Positions 1 through 12,500 of a stretch of 64,000 nt of DNA are shown one piece after another. The stretch is from positions 62,551,112-62,615,111 of the forward strand of contig JALGQZ010000004.1 of NCBI GenBank assembly GCA_023105745.1. The letters are read 5' to 3'. Source of the DNA: Austropuccinia psidii (Eukaryota > Basidiomycota > Pucciniomycetes > Pucciniales > Sphaerophragmiaceae). Within the stretch, counting starts at the first letter, position 1. Each line of letters starts with the position of its first letter. A program made the position numbers and the translations under genes. A model generated the notes under the pieces. That model searched no databases. It saw only the letters and a program-made list of their open reading frames with translations, and was not told the origin of the DNA.

Positions 1-960
1 AGATTCTCAAAAATGGCAGTTTTTATTCCAACAATGTCTTCAATAACTTCATTGGATTTGGTCCATTTATTCATAAATAATATTTTCTCAGTGCATGGCC
101 TTCCTTCAATCATTGTTAGTGATAGAGGTTCTCTTTTTGTTTCTTCCTTTTGGACCAATCTTTGTCAGAAGCTCATGATTTTGGGAGATCTGTCAACTGC
201 TTACCATCCAGAAACTGATGGACAGACAGAGAGGGTAAATCAGATACTAGAACAGTACCTTTGGATGTACGTCAGTTATCATCTAGATGATTGGAACATG
301 TGGCTCCCTCTGGCTGAGTTTGCCTACAATAACTCTGACCACTCTTCAACAAAACAATCACTTGTTTCCACTGTTTATGGAAGAGATCTCATTTTGACTC
401 AGTTCACATCACTCAAGATACTCCTGCTTGAAAGTTCTCAACAAAAATCCAATCAGTACAGAAAGATTTCAAGAGACAGCTTGAAGTTTCCATAAACAGG
501 TTCAAGAGGTATGCAGATAAAAGTAGAGCAAGTTCACCTGTTTTCAATCCTGGTGACATGGTATGGCTTTCTTCCAAGAACATCAAATCAACTAGACCCA
601 CCAAAAAAACTGTCTGAAATATGGTTTGGTCCTTTTCCAATGTTGAAGAAAGTCAGCACTCATGCCTACCATCTCAATGGAAGTCCATCCACTCAGTCTT
701 CCATATTTCACTCTTGGAACCAGTCAAGACATCAACAATCCCATATAGGAATCAAGATCCTCCTCCTCCAATAATCATTGAAGAAGAAAAGGAATGGGAA
801 GTCTCTCAAATACTGGAATCAAAGCTCAAGAGAGGAAAATTATGGTATTTTCTGGAATGGAAAAGCTTCAGTCAAGACCCAGAGAGATCCACTTGGGAAT
901 GAACTGAAAACCTCAATAATTTTCCTGAACTTATTAGGGATTTCAGTTCTTTATATCCTG
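1..960 (+). pseudogene. Family A Ty3/gypsy pol, 3' end: integrase core to chromodomain, frameshifted
   Basis: This is the C-terminal part of a chromovirus polyprotein and the window starts inside it. The integrase catalytic core is visible (a DRGSLFVSSFW segment, then a HPETDGQTERVNQILEQ segment that carries the catalytic Glu). A GPF-type module follows (roughly 600-720) and a chromodomain-like stretch around WEVSQILESKLKRG (roughly 790-900). It aligns residue by residue with the pol of the intact minus-strand element at 35721-38867. The reading frame is broken near 490-510 and again near 770, and a conserved position near 900 ends in TGA. It is therefore a dead copy, older than the element at 33183-42576. 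The 5' part of the element lies outside the window. Confidence 0.88.
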
Positions 961-1736
961 ACAATTCAGGACCCAATTCTTCAAGAGCTTGATAATTTAT
1001 GGTTCTTTGTGGGGAGAGAAATTACCAAAAGTAATTTCCACTCCTGGTATGCACTTTTAGAGGTATTCTACCCTTCTTGTTGTACGTATCACCTTGGCCA
1101 CTCTGTGAGCACTCTGCAGTTTTTGGACACAGATCTTTGGCCTGGCTTTCAACATCAATTCCAAAATTATGTCCATTTTCACTTGGGGAACTGGAACATT
1201 TCTTTTCCCAATTCCAATTTATTCCTTCCGCAATTTTCTTTTCTTTTTATGGCACTGGCAGGAGTGGTAATTACCAAAAGTAAGTTTGTCTCCTGGTATT
1301 CACTTCCCTTAGGGGTCTAAAATCTTTCAAAACATCACCTGGCATAAAATCTTCTTTTCCAGATCCTTGGCCAATGTAAATCAATTGTCAGCATCAGTGA
1401 TCAAGATTGAAACCTCCTCAAAATTCATTTCTCTTTATCTCTTTTTCTTTTCTTGATTTCATTTTCATTCGTTTATTTTCATTCTTAAATTTTCTTTTAT
1501 CACATCAAGTGTCATGTCAAAAACCATCATTCATTTTCAAATAACATCAATCATGAAGCCAATGTCAAAAGAAGATCAAGCAAGTGCTGCATCATATGTC
1601 AAATTCTTAATATCAGTTTCAACTTTTTTACCTTAATCATTACTCTTGGATCCCTCTCTGAAAGTCCTTCCAATAGCCTCAACAGGCTTCACCTTGTATT
1701 GGTGCTCAGGACCTCACCATTTCAAGGTGGGGGTAC
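961..1736 (+). other. 3' untranslated region of the old family A element with a duplicated module
   Basis: The stretch between the decayed pol and the LTR holds two related copies of a module: one from about 988 (TTTATGGTTCTTTGTGGGG, then a CTCCTGGTATGCACTT block and CACCTTGGCCACTCTGTGAGC), the second from about 1247 (TTTATGGCACTGGCAGG, then CTCCTGGTATTCACTT). The same duplicated module sits at the same place in the young family A element (35309-35421 and 35601-35721). A purine-rich tract (AAGGTGGGGGTA, about 1724-1735) immediately precedes the LTR and is the probable polypurine tract. Confidence 0.7.
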
Positions 1737-3066
1737 TGTCACAACCATGGCAATTCACCCTCTTGGACCTCAATATGGCAGACCCATGCCATTTCCAATT
1801 TATGGCAATTTGGCCATATCCATAATCATTGGCCAAATTGGCCATTTCATCTTTTTTGGCCTTTTATGGTCATTCCACCATCTGGGCCCAGCTCTTCCCC
1901 TTCATCATAATCAGGCCTTTGCTGGTGGGCAGTCTTTAGTATTTTCCATTCAACAGGTAAAATACAGCCCAAAAGCCTGTATTTGGATTTTTAAGCTTAA
2001 AATTCATATTTGCGCATTTTGCACATTTTTGCTGTATTAGACATTTTAGGCCATTTTCCCATGTAATATGGGAAATATGCCCAAATGGCCATATTAGGCC
2101 ATTTGGGGCTTAATTGCAAGATTTGCTCATTTCTGCGCACTTTGTGCAAATACAGTTTTGCAGCTGTAAAAGCTGTATTTGGACAAAAACTCAAAAGATA
2201 CTTTCTCACCTTTGGAGACACTCAAACCCATTTTTCACTTATATTCTCCTGGCATCAATCTAAAAGACCTTTGGCCACTTTCACCCTCGAATAACCAAAA
2301 GTGCCATAAATGGTTTTATACACCATTATGCATCTTTTTTCACCAGAAATCTAATGGCACCAATATCAAATGGTTATTTCAAGTTTCATCAGCTCATTGA
2401 GGCATCACGTCATTCAGAGGATTCATCAAGGCTCAAGGACAAGTTTCAATCTCAAATACCAATGACGCCCTCAAGAAATCATTGGTTATTCTCAATCACA
2501 GTATTCCTCCAAGGGAATACTGGAATTCAATTCTCAAGGGATATTCAAGAGGAAGTTCCAAAACAATTTGCCAAGGGTAAGTGCTCCATCAATCCACCTT
2601 GGCAAACACATTCATTCATTAAGACCTTTATTTCATTCAATTCAGTTTATTTTTCCAATTTGGCAAGGTATACACTTCATCAAGCCATTGAATAAAGCTT
2701 CAAGGATTCAATACAGACAAGCTGTCAGCCTGAAGGAGTCAATCTCTTGACTTTTCACATATACCAGCCTCCTTTGATCCTGGGGGGTTTTCCCCCAGTT
2801 AATTGATATATTTTGATTTTATATTGTCTTTATTTTCTTTTCATTCTGTTGAGTGAATACTGATATTATCAAGTCAGTAATGTAGAACCTCTTTCTTTTC
2901 TTTCTTTTCCTGTAAAGGGATATTTGATGGTCATATACTTACCAATTCCATTTCTCATTCTGGCAGGTTGATCTTTATATTAATCATCAATTTCTGCATC
3001 ATTAAACTATTATTTAAAAATATTTTCTTAAATTTCTCTCTAAATTCCTAATTCCACATAATGTCA
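1737..3066 (+). repeat. 3' LTR of the old family A element (right end uncertain)
   Basis: The LTR starts TGTCACAACC right after a polypurine tract, like the young family A LTR (TGTCACAGCC). It shares with the young LTR several AATACAG/CTGTATT motifs, a CACATATACCAGCC box, the GC hairpin at 2781-2797 followed by AGTTAATT, and a downstream GGTCATATACTTACCAATTCC block. The U3 part is longer than in the young LTR (about 1040 bp before the hairpin against about 350 bp). It also contains GCGCATTTTGCAC-type motifs and a GGGAAATATGCC / GGCCATATTAGGCC region that the young element has in its 3' UTR. The right end near 3066 (ATGTCA) is a guess, and no target duplication can be tested because the left end is outside the window. 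Confidence 0.6.
2781..2797 (+). promoter_or_regulatory. Conserved GC hairpin just upstream of the presumed RNA start (old family A LTR)
   Basis: TGGGGGGTTTTCCCCCA folds into a perfect short stem. It is followed at once by GTTAATT and preceded by a CATATACCAGCC box about 37 nt upstream of that start. The young LTRs keep the same arrangement (33553-33569 and 42208-42224), although most of the flanking sequence has diverged. Confidence 0.5.
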
Positions 3067-3136
3067 AAAAGATTTATAATTTCTTTATTTTTTATTTGTT
3101 AATACAATTTTAATAAGTTATATTTACATTATTTGA

Positions 3137-3545
3137 AGTAAAATAATTCAAAATTCTTCTATTAAGCTTTAAAATTAGGTTATATTTCTCTTTATTATTG
3201 TTCTTGATAATTCTTTATCAATGTAAATAGTATTTATATCAATACATAGCTTTAATATTAGTAATATTATTGTTATCAATTGTTTTTTAATAATTAAAAA
3301 CAATTTTTCACACATCTATTATTGGCTTGTAACAATAATAAAATATTAATTATTGAATATTAATGTATTTATTTTTATTATATTATTATATTTATTAAAT
3401 AATATAAACATTTTCACACCATAATTATAATAATTATTTATTATTATAATCATTATTTATCTTATTAATTACTTTAATAAGGAAAATCAGAGTATAATAA
3501 GTAAAATATTAGTAATATTTACTTATTTTTTCATAGTCAAACCTT
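3137..3545 (+). repeat. Relic LTR-like repeat C, copy 1
   Basis: Very AT-rich sequence that is similar along its length to 13428-13762, most clearly in the last 160 bases (ACACCATAATTATAATAAT, then TAAAATATTAGTAAT, ending CATAGTCAAACCTTA). It ends abruptly where the decayed family B pol begins at about 3546, so it may be the end of an LTR inserted into, or truncating, that element. No ORF is visible. The class and the left end are not resolved. Confidence 0.5.
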
Positions 3546-6054
3546 AAATTAAAGAATTAATGGACCTAGGGGCTTTAGCAAAAGGAGGACATAATGAAAA
3601 GGTCAAAGTAACTCAACCTGCTATTATAACCTGAAATAATTGCAATTAAATTATTTTAGGTGATTTCAGAGCTTTGGATACTTAAATCTTCCCTGACAGA
3701 TATCCAATACCTAGGAACCATGAGACATCAACACAATTGTCACAGGCTAAATTTCTCATAGCCATGGATTCCCTTAAATTTTTTCCCCAAAAGTTCTCAA
3801 CATAAAATGCAAAAAACTTATAAAGGATAATATCTCACTGTTCCATATATTAATACTTGATAATTCCATTTTTTATAAAAAATTCCCCTCCCCATTATCA
3901 AAGAATAATAAATACCATATTTCCAGAAGAACTGTCAGAGGTAGGGTTAATCATATATATTGATGATGTAATGTTTTGATAAGAAACTTGGGAAAACAAC
4001 TTCAAAAGACTAGAAAGAGTCTTATCAAGAACTCCTAAAGTCAATATGAAGATATCCTTGGAAATATTTCACTTTGCCTATAGTGATCTGAAATTATTTG
4101 GACATGAGGTATCTGGACTAAGCCTTGGCATTGTCAGAAATAAAGTAGCAGAAGTACTACTTAAACAAGTTCTGCAAACTAATAAAGAAATGAAATAATT
4201 TTAATTATTTTCTGGATACTAAAGACAGCATTTAATGGACTTTTTAAAAATTGCAAACTCCCTTTATAAGCTTTGTGACCAACAAACAGTGTATTAGATG
4301 ACTTGATAAAGGGTTAAATAATATGAGGAACTAAAAAGATCCCTCACAAATTCCCCTTTTCTATCAATTCCAAATCAAGAATTACCTTTCAAAGTGTATA
4401 TTTATGCTTGTGGAGAAGGATTAGGTGCAGAACTACACCAGAAACAAATGCTCAATGACAAACCTACAAAAAGACTGATTTCCTTCAGCTCTAGAAAAAT
4501 TAAAAGACACTGAATACAGATGTGTTTCAAGTCAAGTGAAATTCCTTTTCTTATTATGGCCACTAGAGAAGCTACACTATTACCTAGATTGGACATTATA
4601 TGATCATATTAAATACTGTAATTCTGTAAAATCATTACTAAACATGAAGACACCAAATAGAAATACTCTTAATTGCAAAGTGCTATCCAAGAGTATAGAA
4701 GAAACATAACTGTAGTTAAAAAATCTGGAAAAAACTGGCACAAAATCCTTTACCAGGTCAGAGAGAGCTATGAAGTGGATCCAAACTACCATATTTTATG
4801 CCAACTCCTAATTAAAGACTGTAAAGATAAATCATTATCTTCAAAATTGGATTTATTGTTCAAAAAGGCTTATGATGAAGGCATATTCTCATTACTGGAT
4901 GGAATTCTGTATTATACAACTAAGAATAAATGTGTTATGACATTAACAGACAGAGCTCTAATAAAAACTATCCTAAATGAATTCCATGACAGTGTTGTTT
5001 CTGAAAATCGTTTAGAATACAGCACATTATAAGGAATAAAATTTTGTTCTTGGTGGCCAAATTTGAGAAAATATGTTGCATAATACTTCCAAGCTTGTGA
5101 CATATTTCAAAAAGCAAACAGAGCTACAGATAAAAAATTTGGAATGATGATCCAAATCCAAGAGCTAAAACCCCATGGGAAATAGTTTATATGTATTGGG
5201 TAACAGCCATATTCCCAGGAGGAGAAAGGAGCTGTAATTATCTCCTAGTTTTAGTAAAAAGATATAGGAAAACCCCCATTTTCTTACCCTGTCAAAGGGA
5301 TGAAACAGCTATGGATACAGCCATAATGATATGGAAAAAGGTAATGAGCCATAAATGTTTATTACAAAATATAATAATTAATAGAGATCCTAAACTCACT
5401 TCAGCCTTATGGAAAAAGCTTCATCTCCTGTTTGGGACAAAAATATCATTCTCAACAGCCTATCACCCGCAAACTGATGGCTTACAGAAAGAAACATTCA
5501 TACACTAGAGAATATGACCAGAATATTTTTTTAACAAGGACTAGAATGATTCTACCCATTATTGGTGTACCTTAATACCAGCTCCTCAACTGGCATATAA
5601 GACATAAATTCATGAATAATCTGGAAAAACTCTAGTAATTTTAGGAAAAGGTGGGAATCCAAAGTTAGCTTATGAAGCTATAAATAAAGATTTGGTTGAT
5701 ATTTCCCAACAGAAAGAATCTTTAAAATATTTCTTGATAAAGAAAGATATAATGAAAACAAATTTATGCAAAAGAAAGGTGTTAGAAAAGTCCTAGACCA
5801 CCAGATTTTAGAATAGTATCCCTAGCCCTAGTAGCAACATTGAATTTCAATAAGATTAAAGGGACAAATAAATTAAAATATTCCTTTTTGGGAAATTTTA
5901 TTATAAAAGCTCTACATGGCCCCAATGCTGTCCAACTAGTATTAACAGGTGATCTAATGAATGAATACCCAAACTTTCTTGTAATCTTAATAGAGCCTTA
6001 AATTTAAATTCATAAGGAACTATTTACCCTAAGGAATATACCACCACTTGAAAT
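3546..6054 (+). pseudogene. Heavily decayed family B gag-pol: RT, RNase H, integrase (first part)
   Basis: Starting at about 3546 the sequence follows family B pol from the beginning of RT (an [12 protein letters not shown] start, a GDFRALD-like block, YIDDV at about 3957-3975), through RNase H (a YACGEGLGAELHQ-like block near 4402-4440) and a linker (IQEYRRNITVV near 4685), to an integrase with INRDPKLTSALW (about 5378-5415) and [11 protein letters not shown] (about 5455-5485). Many stops and indels are present, and only fragments such as 4673-5032 and 5191-5508 stay open. It is much older than copies 1 and 2. The gag and 5' LTR are absent. The sequence breaks off in the chromodomain linker at 6054, where a solo LTR is inserted, and resumes at 7848. 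Confidence 0.85.
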
Positions 6055-7847
6055 TGTAAGGTGTGGATATGAAACTTTGATAAAATATCAAGTACTTTTC
6101 CTGTCCTCAAAATTTGTATAAGTTAAAATTATTTACAAATGGTAAGAAATAGTATTTTTAAAGAGAAAACACACCAATTTTATTGCTTTTAACTTTGCAA
6201 GTATAAAACAAGAATATAATAAAAATTTATTGTTTTACAAACAATAAGGATTTATCCAAAAATACTCTACAAGAGATATTTAAGGCTACAAAAGAAATTT
6301 CTTCAAGAGAAATTTCAATTGGAATTAATTGCGCAAAGAACTGAAAGCAATTAATTAAAGAACAAAGTCTTTAAAAAGATATTTAAAGACAAAACATGCC
6401 CAAAAGTGACCAGAGTGAATTTGGAAACAAAGTGACAAAGTTAACAGTGATGAAAGATGCTTTAATTCACTTTTGGGGTGTTTCAGGGGTAAAAATTATT
6501 ATAATGATTTTTTCACGTGCTTAAAAGGTTTCTAATGATATGAAAAGGGTGGCTGGAATCTTTTATTGCTTGGTTTAACAGTTTTTAAACTAATTATAAA
6601 AGGAAAAGATTCTAACATGAAGAGAAAAGTGGGGCAAAGAAGACATTCTTTTATAGCCATCAATTTTCTTACTCCAAAAGTAAAATTTACTCTTGTCAGT
6701 CGTGAGAAACAGTCTGACAACAGAAAAGCCAATCATGGCATCATTGAACCCTGGTTTAGACCAAAAAAGGGCTGGTTTTAGCCATTTTTTGCTATTTTGA
6801 GCCATTTTAGACCCTTAAATCAGCCATTACTATAGCAAGACCTGGCCTAGAGCCTTCAAAACATGTCATAATGAGTGTAAGGGACATAGAAACTAGTTAA
6901 ATCTTCTCTTACTAAGATTTTTTTCTATTAAGGGTAGTTTTACCCTCTTGGCAACAGTTAAAACTGCCCTGGTTGGTATCAAAACCTTGTCATCAATTGA
7001 GTCACAGACCCTGTGAATCAATTCCAGCCAAAGGTGATGAACCTTTTTTGTGTATTTTGACATCTCACACCTGTCAGAAAGGGTTTTGGGGGTCTGGCTC
7101 CCCCTTAGAGCTAGAGTTCCTTTTCCCCCCCAAATTTAATCTTTCCAATTTATTTTTTCCTTTAATTCCTCATCATGCATTATACTTACAATTTACATAT
7201 GTAATTCAATTGAGTTTTACAGTACACTACTGTAATAATTGACACCTCATATGTAAATCAAAGCTCACTTATGTAATACACGCGCACATTTTGACAATTC
7301 AATTGATTTCAATTGAAAATACTTCAATTCCTCATAACTTCTAAAATATACACAACACCTCAATTTTAACACCAAAATTAATGATTAACACTACATGTGA
7401 TGTGAATTAAATTGAGGTTTTGAGTATTCTCAACTTTTATACAGAAAATCCAAAAAACTTAATTTAAGCTTATTTGGAGTTGAGTTACAAAAATTTCACC
7501 CACAGGTGACCCTACCTATTTTTTATAAGGAATCTAATGGTGAAATAAATTTTATATTTTTATTTTTTGGATAAAAAGTTATGATAAAATTCATTTAAGT
7601 TTTTCTAAAATTATTTTATTTTGGTTAATTTTGTTAAAAATTCATTTTTACTTAATTTTTTCAAGTAAAAGTGTGTTTTTACAATTTCCAAATTTAATGT
7701 ATTTTTATTTTTGATTATGTATATAAATTTATATTTATATTTTTATTTTTATTTTAATAATGTAAATAAATTCATTTTATTTATGTTTTTATATTAATTT
7801 TTTGTTTGTGGTCTTTTGGGTATATGAAAATACCTCTAAGGCTCACA
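6055..7847 (-). mobile_element. Solo LTR of family B, minus orientation, target duplication GAAAT
   Basis: This is a 1793-bp LTR that begins TGTAAGGTGTGGATATGAAAC and ends ACCTCTAAGGCTCACA on the plus strand, the reverse complement of the TGTGAGCC...CCTTACA LTRs at 20795, 29024, 46125 and 54380. It is flanked by GAAAT at 6050-6054 and at 7848-7852. The two flanks join into one continuous decayed family B pol. An element therefore inserted there and was reduced to one LTR by LTR-LTR recombination. Confidence 0.93.
6648..6655 (-). promoter_or_regulatory. TATA box of the solo family B LTR
   Basis: On the minus strand the LTR reads GGCTATAAAAGAATG, a full TATAAAAG box. The other family B LTRs have it at the same place (21977, 30228, 47335). 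It marks the likely U3/R promoter of the LTR. Confidence 0.6.
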
Positions 7848-8040
7848 GAAATTGATCCTCTAGAAGGAGAAGAGAGTTAATTCTCTAAATTCCTTAAAGA
7901 AGGAAGTATAAAAAACAAAAAAGAGATAGAATACCTTTTGAGGTATAGAAACCCAACTCAAGGATACTAATGGCTACTTGAGCAGAATATAACTCATACT
8001 GAAAAATCTTTAAGCATTTCCATACATTGAAGAAGACAAA
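7848..8040 (+). pseudogene. Decayed family B pol, second part: chromodomain tail
   Basis: Immediately after the solo LTR the sequence continues the same pol. It parallels the family B stretch that codes for TKKITKVLKERKLRTKKVREY and the following RYSDPTCEDEWL segment (for example GAATACCTTTTGAGGTATAGAAACCCAACT, about 7930-7960). Homology fades near 8040. This continuity is the main proof that the solo LTR is nested in an older element. Confidence 0.75.
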
Positions 8041-9179
8041 AAGAATAAAAAAACTCAAACATTTTTGAGCTTCAAGGCTAAATAAGGTCTATTGAAGAGG
8101 TAGGACAGTGGATGATACCCCAAAAAACTATATCATATTGTGGTAAAATCTTTTTTGGTGGTGGAGAACTTGAGCCTTTGAGATATGGCCACATATCCAA
8201 AAAGCTCACAAACAATAGTAGAAAACTTATTCTAATAACAAGAATTGAAACTAAATTCTTCAAGAACATTCAAATATGTAGGTATGCCATGAAAAGGAAT
8301 AAATTATTCATTACCTCTGAATCCAATTTTTACATATGTAAAATGAAACAAACCATTTTATTTCCCATTAAAAAATACATATATTACTCTTTTGTGTCTT
8401 ATTTTTATACCCAATACTTACTGATATACCTGGATATATTCAATTTTATTATCATTGCATATATTGATGATTTTGGGCTCATATCATTTGAAATAATCAT
8501 GATATAAAATATCCAAAATCAAATTTAACACAACATAGCTTCACAAATACATCTATATTCTTTATCTGAAAATTCATAAATAAGGCTATAAATAATAAAG
8601 AGAAATTGACCAAAATACTAATACCAGTTGACCAATTAAAGCTAAAATTAATAAAAAAATTAAAACAAAGTTTATATTTGGACCCTAGTAGCTCATACAT
8701 GGAGAATGATGTTATTTCTATTATGATATTGAAGGTATAAACCTATTAAATCCTGGTTCAAAGTCCAAAATAGCAAGTTTTTACAGAAAAAATGAATTAC
8801 AAGAAAAATAATCAAAAATAAAGTTTTGATTATTTAATGAAATCCTCTTTAAACCTTGATAGGGACATGCCAATCTATGATAAATCACTCTCTGAATTTC
8901 CTTTTTGTGAAAAACTTAAAAGTTAGGAATGATTAAAGTTGTAGCTTAAAAATGATTATTTTTGATCTTTAACTGTAATTGTATTTTAAGCTAAACAGTT
9001 GAATAAGAGCTAAAACTTGTGTATATTGGTATTTCATTATTAAAAATACCTTAATTCACAAAATTGAATCATATTAAAAGCTTATGATGTCAGAAAATTA
9101 GAGTTATGGTGATAACTCTAAAATATGATTTAATAAAGAGATAAAACGATTTGATAATGATTTAATCATTACTCAGCCT
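8041..9179. other. AT-rich spacer without a recognisable gene
   Basis: No convincing gene is seen. An open stretch on the plus strand (8112-8507) ends in a YIDDFG motif reminiscent of a reverse transcriptase active site. Nothing around it could be aligned to a known RT layout, so it may be a remnant of another retroelement or chance. Confidence 0.4.
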
Positions 9180-9521
9180 TGAAATATTAATCAATTCCAG
9201 CAGATATTATCTGTATATGTCCTTTATAATGTATCTGGTCACTAGGAGGAAGAATATTTACTATATAAAGACCCATTATTCCTCTTTTTCTCCCTCAGAC
9301 AAATCAAATAAACAGGTAATACACTTTATTCTTTTTAATATAGCTCTTTTATCGTAAAAGACCCAAGTCTTAACTTGTAATAATAGCTTCAATTTATGTG
9401 ATTATATCAATATTTTATTATTATTTGTTAATTTCTCCTGAAATGTCTAAATCCATGTAAAAATAGTGAATTTTTTATTTCTCTCTATTGTTTATTTTAA
9501 CTACATTCACCATTAGAAAAA
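9180..9521 (+). repeat. Relic repeat C, copy 2, left part (promoter-like)
   Basis: This sequence carries TATATAAAG at 9262-9270, followed by a pyrimidine tract and CAGACAAATC, which looks like an LTR U3/R boundary. It runs into the left end of the inverted-repeat element at 9523, and the right flank of that element (13411-13762) is clearly repeat C. The left part is therefore probably the same LTR, interrupted. The start of the repeat could not be fixed, and the assignment of this half rests on context only. Confidence 0.35.
9262..9270 (+). promoter_or_regulatory. TATA box in a relic LTR-like repeat
   Basis: TATATAAAG followed 30-40 nt later by a TTTTTCTCCCTCAGAC pyrimidine-rich start-like region. 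No gene follows directly, so it is most simply a fossil LTR promoter. Confidence 0.4.
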
Positions 9522-9522
9522 T

Positions 9523-12500
9523 GGCTACACCTGAAAGCAGGTGTAGCATTTGGAATTTGATATGGGAGATAGATTGGATTCAGGTTGGAGATAGCACATG
9601 AATTGAATGTAAAAGTAGAAGTTTTAAATGAAATTCAGGCCATATATGCAAGCTACAAAGTATCAATTCAGTTTATTCAATATCAGTGGCTGTTTGGGCT
9701 TGTTAAAGCTTAATAGTTCAACAGTAAATGTTTAACAAAGGTATTTCAATATACTCTTCTTTTTTATATTTTCCATAAGTTCTTATTATTCAAGTTACAG
9801 AAAGCTCAACCTTTGGGGTCTTTCTTTTTTATTTTTACATATATACCTCAGTTTCAGTATCATTTATCTTTCAAGCTCACTTATGGGAACCCATAGTCAA
9901 ATATTATTTGGATTGGAACGCTTCAAGCTTTTCAGAAGACACTAAGGTTTTATAAAATGCTTTTGGGAATTTGGGACTCTCTTCACATATACATATCAGA
10001 AAAAGTATACCCTATAATTGAACTATTTTCTCTCATAAAAATATGTAGTTGGTGATGTCATATTCATTATTTTCACTCTCTTTTTTCAAAGTAATATTTT
10101 TACCAAAATTGAAATAAGCTGTCAATATTTATGGAACATATTCATTTTGAGGGTAGGCCACCAAAACTTTGGTATATATCAAAAGACTATAGCCCCTATT
10201 TGGCCCATAAAACTCTTTGAAGGAGGTTTTCAAACTTATAGATGGATAATATGTATATTAAAAGTGGATAATTGGGCTTTAGTTTTGAAATTTGGAACCT
10301 TTTCATTATACACTTTCATGGTGTAGACTAATAATTATTTCAAAGCTCAAATAAAAAAACATTTGTAATAAGAAAATTTTAATAAATTAACAACAATGAA
10401 AAAAGATTCTTTCTATATATTTTTGAATAATTCAATGTTTTCTTAGTTGAGACCAAATTAGAATTACTTTGTATCCTATTGTGGGAAAACTTCCAATTTG
10501 GCTTTCACCATCTTTATCTAGAGGATCACTTGAAGATGTGAGAAGCCAAGATAATTTGAGTTGATATTTGAAGGAAATTAGGGTAGGGGATGTATCATGA
10601 AATTCAATAAAGTTTAAAAAAGGCACCTTTTCATGTAAAATTTGGTAAAATTGAATTTTGAGGTATCAATATGGCTCAAAATCAATTTCACCAATTATTT
10701 TATCATTTCAAAACACTTTATTAGAATAACTTTCCATGCAATGTGGTTTTTAGCATGTTTTATGTATTCTATTGGTGCTCTCAATTTAAATTTAAATTCT
10801 CTCAGTATTAAGCCCATTTTGTAATTTTTAGCATGTAGTGAGACTTTTCCATACACTGCAAGACTTAAAACTGTATCTGACATTTGTGGCTTAATAAATT
10901 CAAGTATTTAACAATTTATTTTTGATTTTATAAATACTACAAAGTAAAAAAACTAAGATCATCAAAACTAATGCATGAAAAAATTTTCCAGTTTCTCTAC
11001 AACAGGATTTCCTTGAATGTATGGATGACATCTTCATAGAATTCTATTGATCATTGAATTTAAGGTTATATGGAGTTCCAAAAGATATTCAAGATAGCTA
11101 AAATCTTCAGAGCTATGATAAAGTAAAATAATTTACTTAGTTCTTTTTAAATAATGGGAATGCTATAGCATATTAGGGTAGAATAGCTGGTACAAATTGG
11201 TTCTTTTCAAAACTTTATATCTCAGAGCATATCTATAAAGCTTATAGGAGATTTGAGAATTTGGAAGTACTTTAATAAGCTTATGCAGCCTAAAAATGAT
11301 AGATTGAGGATAAACATCTGTTTATAAATTCGAGTTAAAAAAAATTCTGTATGCAGCTCTTTGAAGTATTTTTACAAGATAATATGAGAATATTTCTTTT
11401 TTTTATTTGGTATTTTTTCTGAATAAAAGGTGCCAGGTATTTATTAAAGTGGCATTAAATAAAGGGAGGCCACACAAATAAGCTAGGATCTTTTGGGAAT
11501 TCAGCTTGAAGTGGGAAAAATATCATGTCAGAGCCATGTCCATTCATAATCAAAACATGGTCTGAATAATATTCCAATTATTCAATCTTAATGATGATTA
11601 ACTTACTGAGGAGTTTACACCATTAATTATTTTTTGAGGGAATCTGTGAAGATATTTTATTCAGAAATTTTGAAATGAATGAATTAATCTTCTTGACAAA
11701 AATTGGATTCATTATTCAAATAAATAATGAATTATATGCTTTTATCAATGATACTATGATAAAACTTTGCAAATATATCTATTTAAAAAATGAATAAAGT
11801 TATTTTGAAGCTTGAAAAAGTGGAAAAATATAATCGATCTGAATATTGAAGATATTTGAACAGGATTGAAGAGAAGCCAATTTTTGTGAGACTTGTTTGA
11901 AATAATATCATGCTTTATAGGCAGATAAAATTGAATTATCAAGTGAACTGGTCCTTATTTATTTGAATCAGTTGATTTTTGATTAGTATTATTGGAATGA
12001 TACTAAGTTTATATACTCCTATTGGTCTCTCCCACTTTTTTTTAAACATGAACACTTTTTTGTTCTCTTGTGGAAAGAGAAAACAGAAGCAAAAAAGACA
12101 CAAAAGACACAAAAGATATCTTAAAAAATGTTCTTTGTAATTAATAATTCATGAAAAACATATATCTACCTCAAACAAATGAAGGATAAAATAATTTATT
12201 AGAGTTGGACTAAAGTTCTTTTTTCTATTACAATGAAGAATTTTCTATATTTTTTTGAGAATAGCAGTAGCCAAAAATTCCTTTCTGCTAATCTAATATT
12301 TTTTGTTTTATTGTTTTTATTTGACTTTTTGAGTTTTTTTATCCATGTCTGAGGGTAATTTGTCATTTTTACTTTTGAATTGCTTTTTGCTTTTTTATTT
12401 TTTTTTGTGAAATTATAGTGAGTCTTTCAATATCAGTAGATTGATTGTGATTTAGTTTTGTTTTTTTTTCAATTAAAATTACAGTATCAGGCCTTTACAA

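Noticed and set aside
6566..6781. An antisense ORF of 70-85 codons (IIKGKDSNMKRKVGQ region) present in all five family B LTRs
   Set aside because: Differences between copies include many amino-acid changes and two copies are frameshifted. The ORF probably persists because the LTRs are related, not because it is coding.
8112..8507. 131-codon ORF ending with a YIDDFG motif, possible reverse transcriptase remnant
   Set aside because: Only this short motif is suggestive. The flanking residues are low-complexity Ile/Tyr/Phe-rich and no other RT block could be placed.
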